A stretch of 15,907 bases of DNA, from assembly GCA_900754955.1 (NCBI GenBank), contig CAAEEV010000020.1:1-15907 (forward strand), written 5' to 3'. Origin of the DNA: Eggerthellaceae bacterium (GTDB lineage Bacteria; Actinomycetota; Coriobacteriia; Coriobacteriales; Eggerthellaceae). Positions 1 to 7,989 of this stretch are shown piece after piece (position 1 is the stretch's first letter; each line of letters begins with the position of its first letter). The notes under the pieces were generated by a model. That model had not been told where the DNA came from and made no database searches. It saw nothing but the letters and a program-made list of their open reading frames with translations. Made by a program: the position numbers and the translations under genes.

Positions 1-1410
1 GTAAATGAACGGGTTGTAGCTCGCTCCCGTCAGCGCGACGATCGCGAGCAGCAGCAGCACGATCGGCGTCGCGAACTCGGTGGCGCTGTACAGCATGAAC
101 GCGACCTGGCTGCGCTTCGACTGCTCGAACAGTGCATGGCGCAGCTTCTGCCCCAGGTTGGTGCAGGCCACGATGCAGAACAGAAGCAGGAACACGTTCT
201 GCAGGAACAGCGTCTGCACCTCCATGCTCATAAAGCCGCCGGGAGTGAACCCGAACATGCCGGCAAAAACGGCGCCGAGCTCGTTGAAGTTCTCGAACTT
301 GAACAGCACCCAGCCGAAGTACACCACCACGATGCCGTAGAGGTGGTCGAGGCCGCGCGGGATGCACCCGCGGATCACGAACTTCTCGAGCAGCAGAAAC
401 GCAAGGAAGTACAGACCCCACAGGATGTAGTTCCAGCTCGCGCCGTGCCAGAGCCCCGTGAGGAACCACACGACGGTCATGTTCCGCACGTACTTGAGCT
501 TCGAGCAGCGGCTGCCGCCGAGCGGAATGTACACGTAGTCGCGGAAGAACGTCGACAGCGAGATGTGCCAGCGGCGCCAGAAGTCCTGCACTGACCTGCA
601 CATATAGGGGTAGTTGAAGTTCTCGAGGAAGCGGAAGCCCACCATGCGCCCCATGCCGATGGCCATGTCGGAGTAGGCCGAGAAGTCGAAGTAGATCTGC
701 AGCATGTAGAACGCCATGCCGAGCCAAAGCCCGGCGGTGGCCTGCGTGAAGATGCCGTCGGTTCCGATCGGCAGCAGCGTGTCGGCCACCTGAGCGCACG
801 AGTTGGCGAGGATGGCCTTCTTCGCCAGGCCGATGCAGAAGCGCCGCACGCCCGCGTACACGTCGCCGGGCGTCACGCGGCGGCGGTCGATGTCGTCGGC
901 AACGGTCTCGTAACGCACGATGGGGCCCGCGATGCACTGGAAGAACAGCGAGGAATACAGCAGCAGCTTCCAGTAGGCGGGCTGGTAGGCGACCTTTTCG
1001 GTGTACACGTCCACCGTGTAGGAGATGAGCTGGAACGTGTAGAACGAGATGCCGATGGGCAGCACGATGTTCGGGATGAGCTCGGGTACGCCGAAGAGGC
1101 TGTGGACGTTGCCCAGGATCCACATGGCGTACTTGAAGTAGGCGAGCAGTCCGAGCAGGATCACGAGGTCGACGACGAGCCACAGGCGCTTCGCCGCCTT
1201 CGTCTCGGCGCGGCCGATGAGCACGGCGGTGATCCAGCTCACGAACGTCTCACCGACGAGCAGGATGAGGAACTCGGGGCCGCCCCATGCGTAGAACACG
1301 AGCGACACGATGAGCAACACCCAGTTCTTGTAGCGCTCGCTCACGAGGAAATACAGCGCGAGGTAGATGACGAAAAACACGAAGAGGAAGATCAAGCTGG
1401 AGAAAACCAT
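1..1410 (-). CDS. MBOAT family O-acyltransferase (AlgI/DltB-like), 3' end beyond window
   Basis: A multi-pass membrane protein that would transfer acyl (usually acetyl) groups to an extracellular polymer or glycan. The reading frame is open for 470 codons from ATG at 1410 to the window edge, so the C-terminus is missing. It begins with hydrophobic segments (residues about 3-25, 32-48, 70-88). The family signature is clear: FWRRWHISLS with His282, a following RDYVYIPLGGSR, and the WHGASWN motif with His322, the conserved catalytic histidine of MBOAT proteins. The start is supported by an AGGAAGGA ribosome binding site at about 1421-1430. AlgI-type MBOATs usually work with an AlgJ/AlgX-like (SGNH/DHHW) partner, which would be expected just left of the window. 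The polymer acted on cannot be told from the sequence; teichoic acid, exopolysaccharide and cell-wall glycan are all possible. Family assignment is firm, substrate unknown. Confidence 0.93.
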   Translation of the reverse strand, partial: MVFSSLIFLFVFFVIYLALYFLVSERYKNWVLLIVSLVFYAWGGPEFLILLVGETFVSWITAVLIGRAETKAAKRLWLVVDLVILLGLLAYFKYAMWILGNVHSLFGVPELIPNIVLPIGISFYTFQLISYTVDVYTEKVAYQPAYWKLLLYSSLFFQCIAGPIVRYETVADDIDRRRVTPGDVYAGVRRFCIGLAKKAILANSCAQVADTLLPIGTDGIFTQATAGLWLGMAFYMLQIYFDFSAYSDMAIGMGRMVGFRFLENFNYPYMCRSVQDFWRRWHISLSTFFRDYVYIPLGGSRCSKLKYVRNMTVVWFLTGLWHGASWNYILWGLYFLAFLLLEKFVIRGCIPRGLDHLYGIVVVYFGWVLFKFENFNELGAVFAGMFGFTPGGFMSMEVQTLFLQNVFLLLFCIVACTNLGQKLRHALFEQSKRSQVAFMLYSATEFATPIVLLLLAIVALTGASYNPFIY

Positions 1411-1756
1411 GCGATGCGTCTTCCTTCCTCGTGCGCCTTGGTTCCGTGCGGGTGTTCGCTCTGCTCTGATGCGCGTTCGCATGCGCCGCGGCGAGCCGAC
1501 GTTTTGCGTGGGCGGGCTCTGCCTGCATGCAGCGGTGACAATTGTAGCTCGGTATTTCGTCGAGCGCGAGCGTGCGGCGGAATTCAGATGTAAACGAGGG
1601 GCGGTGCGGGGCGAGATGTTGCGGGCGGGAGCGGTGCGGTTCTGCGGGGGGCGTCGCCGTGCAGCGTGGAGGATGCAGGCAGAGGCACCGTGTGGTGCGC
1701 GGTGCTGCAGGGGGACGAGTCTGGCTGCGCGCGCTTTTCAGTCTGCTTTCTTCCGT

Positions 1757-1896
1757 TTTTTCACCGAAGTATGTTGGCGAGTGCTGAGGATAGGAGGTGT
1801 AAGCGGAGAAAAGGTGAAAGATATTCCACAAAACAATGTGTTTTGTGGAATATCTCTTTCTGTCGAGGTTGACGATCTACGAACTTCGGTGAAAAA
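1757..1896. repeat. Nested inverted-repeat element (14-nt outer arms, central 16-bp stem-loop)
   Basis: The outer arms are TTTTTCACCGAAGT (1757-1770) and its exact complement ACTTCGGTGAAAAA (1883-1896). Inside sits a second inverted repeat: GATATTCCACAAAAC (1820-1834) and its exact complement (1840-1854) around a 5-nt loop AATGT, extended by one A-T pair at 1819/1855. The core is AT-rich in a GC-rich setting. Possible readings are a MITE or a repeated palindromic unit, a bidirectional terminator between the ABC transporter and MBOAT genes, or a large operator. No transposase and no clear target-site duplication are visible. Confidence 0.75.
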
Positions 1897-1973
1897 CGCG
1901 CACATTTTCGTTTTAAGGCGTCCCAAAGGAGGCGTTTCGGAGGGGGGAGGCGTTTGAGCTTCTGGCTGATTCG

Positions 1974-2100
1974 TTCGCACCCGTGTGCCACCCCCTCCTG
2001 CGCGCGGCGGGGGAGAGTAGCATCGGCTCCGTAGTCGCCCGCGCCCGTATGCCGCCCCTCCCGTGGAGGAGGGTAGCACCAGCTTCGCACTCGTATGCCG
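1974..2100. repeat. Cluster of imperfect GC-rich direct repeats
   Basis: A unit resembling TTCGCACCCGTATGCCG occurs at 1974-1990, 2038-2054 and 2084-2100. A second unit, GTAGCAYCRGCT, occurs at 2017-2028 and 2073-2084 between them. Between the units are C-rich then G-rich runs (for example CCTCC-CGT-GGAGG near 2058-2070) that can fold. The spacing is irregular (64 and 46 nt), so this is a degenerate array and not a clean tandem repeat. A still weaker copy may lie near 2137-2153. Function unknown. Confidence 0.55.
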
Positions 2101-2218
2101 CGCTTCTCGCCCGCGCGCGCCGCGGCCCGGGTCCCGCGCACCCGCATGTCGCAGCCTTGGATCGCGTCAGTTCCGCGCTTGCGGCCCTGGGCTCCAAGCC
2201 CCACGTGCTCGCACGCGC

Positions 2219-5200
2219 CTACTCGCTGCGCAGCGCCTCCACGGGGTCCTTGCGGCTCGCGCTCGATGCGGGGATGAGGCCCGCGATGAACGTGAGGAAC
2301 ACGCTGATGACCACGAGCACCGCAGCCGCCTGCCACGGCAGCTGCGCCACGTTGGGCACGTCGAACAGCGCGTACACGATGGCGCTTGCGGGGATGCAGC
2401 CAAGCGCGGTGATGCCCACGCCGAGCAGGCCCGCCACAAGACCCTCGATGATCGTCTCGGCGTTGAACACGCGACTGATGTCGCCCTTGCTCGCGCCGAT
2501 GGCGCGCAGAATGCCGATCTCCTTGCGGCGCTCGAGCACGCTGATGTAGGTGATCACGCCGATCATGATGGAGCTCACCACGAGCGAGATGGCCACGAAC
2601 GCGATGAGCACGTAGCTGATCATGTCGACGATCGTGGTCACCGACGCCATGAGCGTGCCCACGATGTCGGTGTAGGTGATCACCTTGTCCTCCTGGCCTT
2701 CGGCTTCCATGCGGTCGTTGTAGGCGTCGAGGATCTCGATGACGTGCTCTTTGCTCTCGAAGTCGGTGGGGTAGATGTCGATGCCCGTGGGCTCCGCCTT
2801 GTCGACGTAGCCGAGCTGGCGCAGGTTGTTGTCGTACGACGCTTCCTCGGAGCCCATCATCGAGACCATGAGCTCGGTCAGGTCGTCCTCGTCCATGTTG
2901 AACTGGAAGGCGTTGGCGAAGGCGTCGCCGTCGATGCTCATGGCGGACGCCATGTTGGTGGCGAGCTGCGCCATCGACTGCTGCATAGCCCCGCCGATCT
3001 GCTCCTGGAGGGCCGTGCCCATCTGCGTCATGACCGAGGTCATGGCCTGCGTCATGTACGCCTGGATGGCGGTTTGCAGCTGGGCGTTTACGGCAGCGGT
3101 GAGCGCGCTGGTCACCTGGGACTGAATCTGGAGCTGCACGGCGCTGCTCACCTGGCCCTGCAGCTGCTGTCCGACCTGGTCGGCGATGCTCTCGTCAAGC
3201 GCCGACGTGTCGACGGCTTCCTCCACGCTCGTACTGATCTGATCCCGTACCTCGTCCGATGCGAGGTAGGCGTTGAGCGCGGTTTGGAAGTCGCTGTAGG
3301 ACGCCATATGGGTGTAGTACCACGGGAAGAAGCCCTGCATCACGCTTCCCATGGTCTGCGAGAGCGCATCGGCGTCGATCTTCACGGCGCTGCCGCCTTC
3401 GAAGCTCAGGTCGAGTCCGCTCAGGTCGAACTTCAGGTTCTCGAGCGTGCTCGGGTCGATCTGGCTTGGATCCATCTCGATGCTCGACGCGTCGAATGCC
3501 GGCAGGTCGCCCGCGTCGACGCTCACGTTCGACAGATCGAGATCCATGCTCCCCAGCCCGGCGGTCATCGCGCTCTCGTCGATCGTGAACGCCGACTCGA
3601 TGGCGCTGCCGTCGATGGTGAACAGCGAGTTCATGTCGAAGCTCGACTCGTCGTCTTCTTCCGCGCCGAACTCCTTGCCGGTGAACACATCGATGTTCGG
3701 GTCAGCCAGCTGGTCCTGCACGATCTGGCTTGCAGCGGCCTGCTCGATCACGTGGTCGGTGAGCGAGGCGGGGTAGTTGATGCCCGTCGACAGCATGGAG
3801 GCGGTGGCGTCCTCCTTCGGCTGCACGATGCCGACGATGCGGATTTCCTCGCCGCCGTCGATGAGGCTGCGCATGTAGTCATCGTCGTCGGTCTTGTCGA
3901 GCCACACGCCGTGTTCGCCGTCGTACTGATAGTAGTCAGCGGCGTCCACGAGCTTGAACGAGACGTTCAGGATGTCGTCGTATGAGGGATCGGTGATGTC
4001 GTTGGGCGTGGTCACGTCCTCCTCGGCGGCGAACTGCTCCACCATATCCTGCAGCTCGGCAGGATCGCGCAGGCCGAGCGTGTACAGCATGAAGTCGCTC
4101 ATGCTGCCCGACCCCGTCAGCACGAGCACGCATTCGTTGTAGTTCTCGGGCCAGCGGCCGGCTTTCACGTCGTACTGGTCGAGGTAGAGGCTCTCGTCGG
4201 AGGGCATCTCGTAGAACACGTCGGTGCTCATGGACGCGCTCATGAGGCTGTTCGAGCTCATCGACGAGCTGATGCCGAGCGACGAGAACGACGTATCGGG
4301 ATTCACCTGGTGGATGGTGGAGGTGTCTGAGCTGTAGATCTGCGGCGTCACGTCGTAGGAGTACTCGATGGTGCTTGTGTACTGTTCGATGCCGCTTTCG
4401 CCGCTGTCGAAATACGCCTTGAGGGAGGCGAGGTCGTTGCTCGCCACGCTCGAGAGCATGTTCGTGATCATGTCGATCACGTGCACGGAGTTCTCCCCGT
4501 CGCCTTCGCCCGCCGCTGCGTCGCCGGCCTCGGCGCTGGCGCCCACGAGCATCGACGTCATGTCGAAGCCCGTGCTCTGGATTTGCAGCGGGTATTCGGA
4601 CAGCGTCTCTTCCTCGACGCTTGCGATGTAGTTGTTCACGCCGTTGGCCAGCGACAGGATGGCGGCGATGCCGATGATGCCGATGGAGCCGGCGAAGGCC
4701 GTCATGATGGTGCGGCCCTTTTTCGTCATGAGGTTGTTGAATGACAGGCCGAGCGCCGTGAGGAAGCTCATGCGCGTGCGGCGGACGGGCTTGTCGGAGA
4801 CGCGCGCGAGGTCGGCGGCCGTGGGGTCGTAGGGGTCGGAGTCGCTGCGGATCACGCCGTCGGAGAGGTTCACGATGCGCGTGGCGTACCGTTCGGCCAG
4901 CTCGGGGTTGTGGGTCACCATCACCACGAGGCGATCTTTCGCGATCTCGGTGAGCAGGTCCATGATCTGCACGCTCGTCTTGGAGTCGAGCGCGCCGGTC
5001 GGCTCGTCGGCGAGCAGGATCTCGGGGTCGTTGATGAGCGCACGCGCGATGGCGACGCGCTGCATCTGGCCGCCCGAGAGCTGGCTCGGCTTCTTGTTCA
5101 CGTGCTCGCCAAGGCCCACGTCCTCGAGCGCGCGGCGCGCCCGCTCACGGCGCTCGTCGCGCGAGACGCCCGAAAGCGTGAGCGCCAGCTCGACGTTTGC

Positions 5201-5503
5201 GAGGATCGTCTGATGCGGGATGAGGTTGTAGCTCTGGAACACGAAGCCCACGCGGTTGTTGCGGAACGTGTCCCAGTCGCGGTCTTTGTACTCCTTGGTG
5301 GAGATGCCGTCGATGATGAGGTCGCCCGAATCGTAGTGGTCGAGGCCGCCCACGATGTTGAGCAGCGTGGTCTTGCCCGAGCCCGACGGGCCGAGGATCG
5401 CCACGAACTCGCTGTCGCGGAAGGATACGGAGATGTCGTTGAGCGCGACCTGGGTGAAGTCGCCGGTGGTGTAGGACTTGCGGATGTTCTGCAGCTGAAG
5501 CAT
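2219..5503 (-). CDS. Fused ABC transporter, MacB/LolD-type ATPase with FtsX-type permease
   Basis: One 1094-residue polypeptide combines the ATPase and permease of a type VII (MacB-like, mechanotransmission) ABC system. ATPase, residues 1-235: Walker A GPSGSGKT (38-45), Q-loop Gln90, signature LSGGQ (142-146), Walker B ILLADEP (162-168), H-loop His198. A first membrane helix lies at about 266-289. A very long external region follows (about 292-955), including a Gln/Ala/Ser-rich, probably helical stretch at about 755-857. The C-terminal FtsX block has three helices (about 960-985, 1021-1047, 1056-1080) and the conserved ERRKEIGILRAIGA after its first helix. The start has GGAAAGG just upstream. 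Such fused Gram-positive proteins are often tied to peptide or lipid extrusion or to envelope-stress resistance; the substrate here is unknown. No neighbouring two-component system or fusion-protein partner is seen, and it appears monocistronic. Confidence 0.92.
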   Translation of the reverse strand: MLQLQNIRKSYTTGDFTQVALNDISVSFRDSEFVAILGPSGSGKTTLLNIVGGLDHYDSGDLIIDGISTKEYKDRDWDTFRNNRVGFVFQSYNLIPHQTILANVELALTLSGVSRDERRERARRALEDVGLGEHVNKKPSQLSGGQMQRVAIARALINDPEILLADEPTGALDSKTSVQIMDLLTEIAKDRLVVMVTHNPELAERYATRIVNLSDGVIRSDSDPYDPTAADLARVSDKPVRRTRMSFLTALGLSFNNLMTKKGRTIMTAFAGSIGIIGIAAILSLANGVNNYIASVEEETLSEYPLQIQSTGFDMTSMLVGASAEAGDAAAGEGDGENSVHVIDMITNMLSSVASNDLASLKAYFDSGESGIEQYTSTIEYSYDVTPQIYSSDTSTIHQVNPDTSFSSLGISSSMSSNSLMSASMSTDVFYEMPSDESLYLDQYDVKAGRWPENYNECVLVLTGSGSMSDFMLYTLGLRDPAELQDMVEQFAAEEDVTTPNDITDPSYDDILNVSFKLVDAADYYQYDGEHGVWLDKTDDDDYMRSLIDGGEEIRIVGIVQPKEDATASMLSTGINYPASLTDHVIEQAAASQIVQDQLADPNIDVFTGKEFGAEEDDESSFDMNSLFTIDGSAIESAFTIDESAMTAGLGSMDLDLSNVSVDAGDLPAFDASSIEMDPSQIDPSTLENLKFDLSGLDLSFEGGSAVKIDADALSQTMGSVMQGFFPWYYTHMASYSDFQTALNAYLASDEVRDQISTSVEEAVDTSALDESIADQVGQQLQGQVSSAVQLQIQSQVTSALTAAVNAQLQTAIQAYMTQAMTSVMTQMGTALQEQIGGAMQQSMAQLATNMASAMSIDGDAFANAFQFNMDEDDLTELMVSMMGSEEASYDNNLRQLGYVDKAEPTGIDIYPTDFESKEHVIEILDAYNDRMEAEGQEDKVITYTDIVGTLMASVTTIVDMISYVLIAFVAISLVVSSIMIGVITYISVLERRKEIGILRAIGASKGDISRVFNAETIIEGLVAGLLGVGITALGCIPASAIVYALFDVPNVAQLPWQAAAVLVVISVFLTFIAGLIPASSASRKDPVEALRSE

Positions 5504-5777
5504 CGGGCGCCTTTCCGTTGCGTGCGCATGACGCAGGCGTGCTGCGTACAGGGTGTTTCAGCTCCCTATGGTAGACATTCGCGCTCGCAGCGGGCCGCAC
5601 GCCATGCCACTCTCCCGCGAAACTACATGTTAAAAGGGCGGTTGACATGCGCGGCGCGGCGCGGCGGGCGGGCGGAAAACCGCGGGAAGCGGGGACTGCG
5701 ACAAAGCGCGGCACCCGCGGTGCGGCAGGCGTACGGAAAACCGAGTTGCGCCTTTTCGGTCCACTTGCGCGTAATTC
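5504..5777. other. Upstream region of the ABC transporter
   Basis: This GC-rich non-coding stretch should hold the ABC transporter promoter on the minus strand, but no convincing -35/-10 pair is found. Two copies of CGGAAAACCG (5673-5682 and 5734-5743), each a CGG/CCG dyad around AAAA, stand out. A plus-strand TTGACA near 5642 has no suitable -10 after it and sits in a short CATGT...ACATG dyad. Confidence 0.4.
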
Positions 5778-5937
5778 TGGTCGCAAAAGCCGCTTCTCGG
5801 CTTTTGGCAGGGGCGAAAAGCCTCAAATCCAGCCGAGAAGCGCCGATTCCGTCCAATGCGAAAGCTTTGGAGGCCGAGAAGCTCGATTTGAGACCGGCTT
5901 TTTCGAAAAGTGGTCGCAAAAGCCGCTTCTCGGCTTT
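5778..5937. repeat. Mosaic of direct and inverted repeats (REP/BIME-like)
   Basis: An exact 27-nt direct repeat occurs at 5778-5804 and 5911-5937 (period 133). The core GCTTCTCGGC appears four times: forward at 5792-5801 and 5925-5934, reverse-complement at 5832-5841 and 5873-5882. CTCAAATC (5822-5829) and GATTTGAG (5885-5892) form a further inverted pair enclosing the two central copies. The first direct repeat folds as a hairpin with a 9-bp stem (5784-5792/5798-5806); the second has 7 bp (5919-5925/5931-5937). A run of nine G residues (5938-5946) follows at once. The element lies downstream of the hydrolase terminator and upstream of the ABC transporter. No coding or transposase sequence is present. 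Confidence 0.8.
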
Positions 5938-5997
5938 GGGGGGGGGCGGAAATGGAGGGGGATGGTGGCCTGGTAGGCAGGGGCCGAAGAAACGGAA

Positions 5998-6035
5998 AGG
6001 GGGCGGCGACCCAACAGGCAAGGTCGCCGCCCCCT
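5998..6035 (-). terminator. Rho-independent terminator of the hydrolase gene
   Basis: A 14-bp perfect stem (5998-6011 with 6022-6035, core GGGGGCGGCGACC) closes a 10-nt loop. Read on the minus strand it is followed by TTCCGTTTCTTC, a U-rich tail. It lies about 60 nt after the hydrolase stop at 6097. The stem is very GC-rich and the orientation fits the only gene that could need it. Confidence 0.85.
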
Positions 6036-6066
6036 CGGAGCGCTTCAGGCTGATTGCTCGCGCGCG

Positions 6067-6092
6067 TTTACGCTTGCACAGGCGAGCGTAAA
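6067..6092. other. Stem-loop directly after the hydrolase stop codon
   Basis: TTTACGCT (6067-6074) pairs with AGCGTAAA (6085-6092), extended by one wobble or mismatch and two G-C pairs to a 4-nt loop (6078-6081). It starts 4 nt past the stop codon and has no U-tract after it on the minus strand. It may protect the 3' end or act together with the stronger terminator 30 nt further on. Confidence 0.5.
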
Positions 6093-6096
6093 AACA

Positions 6097-7989
6097 CTAC
6101 TCGCTCTTCGTGTTGGCCTCCACGATGCCGTCCATAAACGTGTCGATGATCTCGTACACGCGGTCGGTCTGCATCTGCCAGCCACCGTGCTGCATGCCGA
6201 CGATCGAGTAGCGTTCGGACTGGATGCCCAGCTCCTGGCAACGCTTGTACAGCTCCATCGTGGCGATCGGCGACACGGTGACGTCGTCGGTGCCGTGGAT
6301 CATGAGGAACGGAGCGTCGTCCTTGTCCAGGTAGGTGAACGGGCTGAACTGGGCGGTCTTGTCGAGGTTGCTGAACACCGAGCCGCCGGGGTTCGTGCCG
6401 AACGCCGTGCCGTTGACCCAGAGGGCCTCGGTGTTCGACTCGGAATCGTGCACGTCGTAGTTGTCGAGGCCCGCGCCGATGATGGTGAGATCGGACACGC
6501 CGTAGAGGTCGACGACGCCCTGGACGGCCGAGCTCTGGTCGAGGTTCTCGCCCACGTCGAACTTCACGTCGTCGCTGAACTGGGCGGTGTTGCCGAGCAC
6601 GCCGAGCATGACGCCCGTGTAGCCGCCGGCGGAGGTGCCCGTCGCGATGATGCAGTTCGGGTCGATGTTCAGCTCCTCGGCGTGAGCGCGCAGCCAGCGC
6701 ACGCCCGCCTTGGCGTCTTGGATGGGCATCGGCATGGTGACGGTCGGAACCACGCGGATCTCGGCGATGGCCACGGTGTAGCCGCGCTCGGCGTAGTGCA
6801 GGTACGACATCGCGTTGGGGTTGGACTTGTTGAAGCCGCCACAGGCCGCGCAGTACAGCACGGGGCGCGCGGGTTCGTCTTTGCCGCCGTGGGACGGGGT
6901 GAGCATGTTCATCTTGAGCATCTTGTAGGTGCTGCCGCCCGAGACGACCGCGTAGGCGATGTCCTTCTTCTGCTCGACGATCCACGTGTCCTGGCTGACC
7001 TCGATGGTCTCGCCGCCGGCGGTGGCGTCTTCGATGGTGGGCAGGTCGGCTGCCTCGAAGGCGCGCGTGCCGAGCGTGTAGTCGACGGTCGGGGCGGCCG
7101 TCGGGATGTCGGTGTTCGCGTAGGCGTTGAGGAACGCGACGGCGCGCTCGTTGATGACAGCCTGATCGAACTCGGGGGTGCCGTGACCCGCGTCGGTGAT
7201 GACGTAGCGCTCAGTGTACACGCCAGCGTCGTTCAGACGGTTCTGCAGCATCTTCGTGGCGACGGGGGACACGAGCGTGTCAGCGGTGCCGTGGAAGAAG
7301 AGGAACGGCGGCGTGGTGGCGCAGATGTAGCTGAACGGGCTCGCCGCAGAGACCTTCTGGTCCATCGACTCATCGAACACGCCGACGCCCTTCTGCGCGG
7401 CGGCGGCGCCGTTGAGCAGGAGCGCCTCGGTGGTGGCGGCGGAATGATGGCTGTTCTGGAGCTCTTCGGAAAGGCCCGAGCCGATGATGGTGAGGTCGGA
7501 CACGCCGTAGTAGTCGATGACGGCGTTGACGGCGGAGGACTGGTCGAGGTTGGCTCCCACGTCGAGCGGGGTGTCGACGATCTCGCCCTTGCGGTTGGGC
7601 CACGGGATGGTGGCGACGTTGCTCGTCACGCCGACCATGGAGGCGTAGTAGCCGCCCGAGGAGTTGCCAGCGACGGCGACCTTGTTCGGGTTGAACTTGT
7701 ACGTCTCGGCGTTGGCCTTGAGGAAGCGGATGGCCGCCTTGATGTCCTGCAGCGGCGTCGGGAAGTTCGACGTGGCGCCCGTGCGGTGCTGCACGGAGGC
7801 GACGACGTAGCCGGCCTTCGCGAACGCGAGGCGCGTGTTCAGGTGAGACGCGGGGTCGGATGCGGTGAAGCCGCCGCCGTTGATCCACACGACGAGCGGC
7901 GTGACGCCCGCCTCGGCCGTGGAGGGCGTGAGGATCTCAACCTGGAGGTCGACGGCCTTGCCGTAGTCCTCGGTGTGGAGGTAGCTCAC
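6097..7989 (-). CDS. Tandem alpha/beta-hydrolase (BD-FAE/carboxylesterase-like) portion of the frameshifted gene
   Basis: The open frame from GTG at 7989 gives 630 residues with two homologous hydrolase domains, probably esterases acting outside the cell. Domain 1 (about 1-295): oxyanion motif INGGGF (36-41), nucleophile Ser110 in GNSSG, acid Asp237 in GTADTLVSP, His269. Domain 2 (about 325-630): nucleophile Ser453 in GTSAG, Asp569 in GTDDVTVSP, His601. Both triads look complete. The domain 2 oxyanion region reads CAACGGF in place of the usual H/NGGG, so its activity may differ. LDQSSAV, YGVSDLTIIG and TEAL are shared by both domains, showing an internal duplication. The GTG start has no ribosome binding site and lacks the signal peptide, so this frame is probably not translated on its own. 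The substrate is unknown; a carbohydrate-linked or drug-like ester is possible. Confidence 0.85.
   Translation of the reverse strand: MSYLHTEDYGKAVDLQVEILTPSTAEAGVTPLVVWINGGGFTASDPASHLNTRLAFAKAGYVVASVQHRTGATSNFPTPLQDIKAAIRFLKANAETYKFNPNKVAVAGNSSGGYYASMVGVTSNVATIPWPNRKGEIVDTPLDVGANLDQSSAVNAVIDYYGVSDLTIIGSGLSEELQNSHHSAATTEALLLNGAAAAQKGVGVFDESMDQKVSAASPFSYICATTPPFLFFHGTADTLVSPVATKMLQNRLNDAGVYTERYVITDAGHGTPEFDQAVINERAVAFLNAYANTDIPTAAPTVDYTLGTRAFEAADLPTIEDATAGGETIEVSQDTWIVEQKKDIAYAVVSGGSTYKMLKMNMLTPSHGGKDEPARPVLYCAACGGFNKSNPNAMSYLHYAERGYTVAIAEIRVVPTVTMPMPIQDAKAGVRWLRAHAEELNIDPNCIIATGTSAGGYTGVMLGVLGNTAQFSDDVKFDVGENLDQSSAVQGVVDLYGVSDLTIIGAGLDNYDVHDSESNTEALWVNGTAFGTNPGGSVFSNLDKTAQFSPFTYLDKDDAPFLMIHGTDDVTVSPIATMELYKRCQELGIQSERYSIVGMQHGGWQMQTDRVYEIIDTFMDGIVEANTKSE

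Larger units (their letters stand above)
1411..2218. other. Non-coding interval of about 800 bp between the ABC transporter and the MBOAT gene
   Basis: No convincing gene is seen; overlapping open frames here are Arg/Ala/Pro-rich or run through the inverted repeats. The left part should hold the MBOAT promoter: a TACAAT-like -10 can be read on the minus strand at 1541-1546, but no good -35 accompanies it. A perfect 10-bp palindrome (CTGCATGCAG) lies at 1523-1532. A 12-nt inverted pair (CTCTGCCTGCAT at 1517-1528, its complement at 1673-1684) spans the left part. The middle has the nested inverted repeats and the right part the direct repeats listed separately. No canonical U-tailed terminator follows the ABC transporter stop at 2219. 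Confidence 0.6.

Noticed and set aside
1738..2079. Small minus-strand open frame through the nested inverted repeats
   Set aside because: The frame exists only because the palindromic DNA lacks stops; it has no ribosome binding site, and both arms translate to unrelated peptides.
2063..3985. 640-codon open frame on the plus strand
   Set aside because: It is antisense to the ABC transporter, is rich in His/Val/Asp/Arg as expected from the mirror of GC-rich codons, and has no domain or ribosome binding site. The opposite strand shows full ABC motifs.
5641..5646. Plus-strand TTGACA as a -35 box
   Set aside because: The following 20-25 nt are almost purely G/C with no -10-like hexamer, and no plus-strand gene follows.
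5778..5937. CRISPR array
   Set aside because: There are only two exact 27-nt copies, 133 nt apart, with inverted repeats between them and no cas genes nearby.
5938..5946. Nine-G run as a phase-variable switch
   Set aside because: It lies in non-coding DNA after a gene terminator and far from a promoter, so no frame or promoter spacing is known to depend on it.
4910..6091. 393-codon plus-strand frame reaching into the repeat region
   Set aside because: It starts antisense to the ABC ATPase and continues through intergenic repeats; no homology or ribosome binding site is seen.
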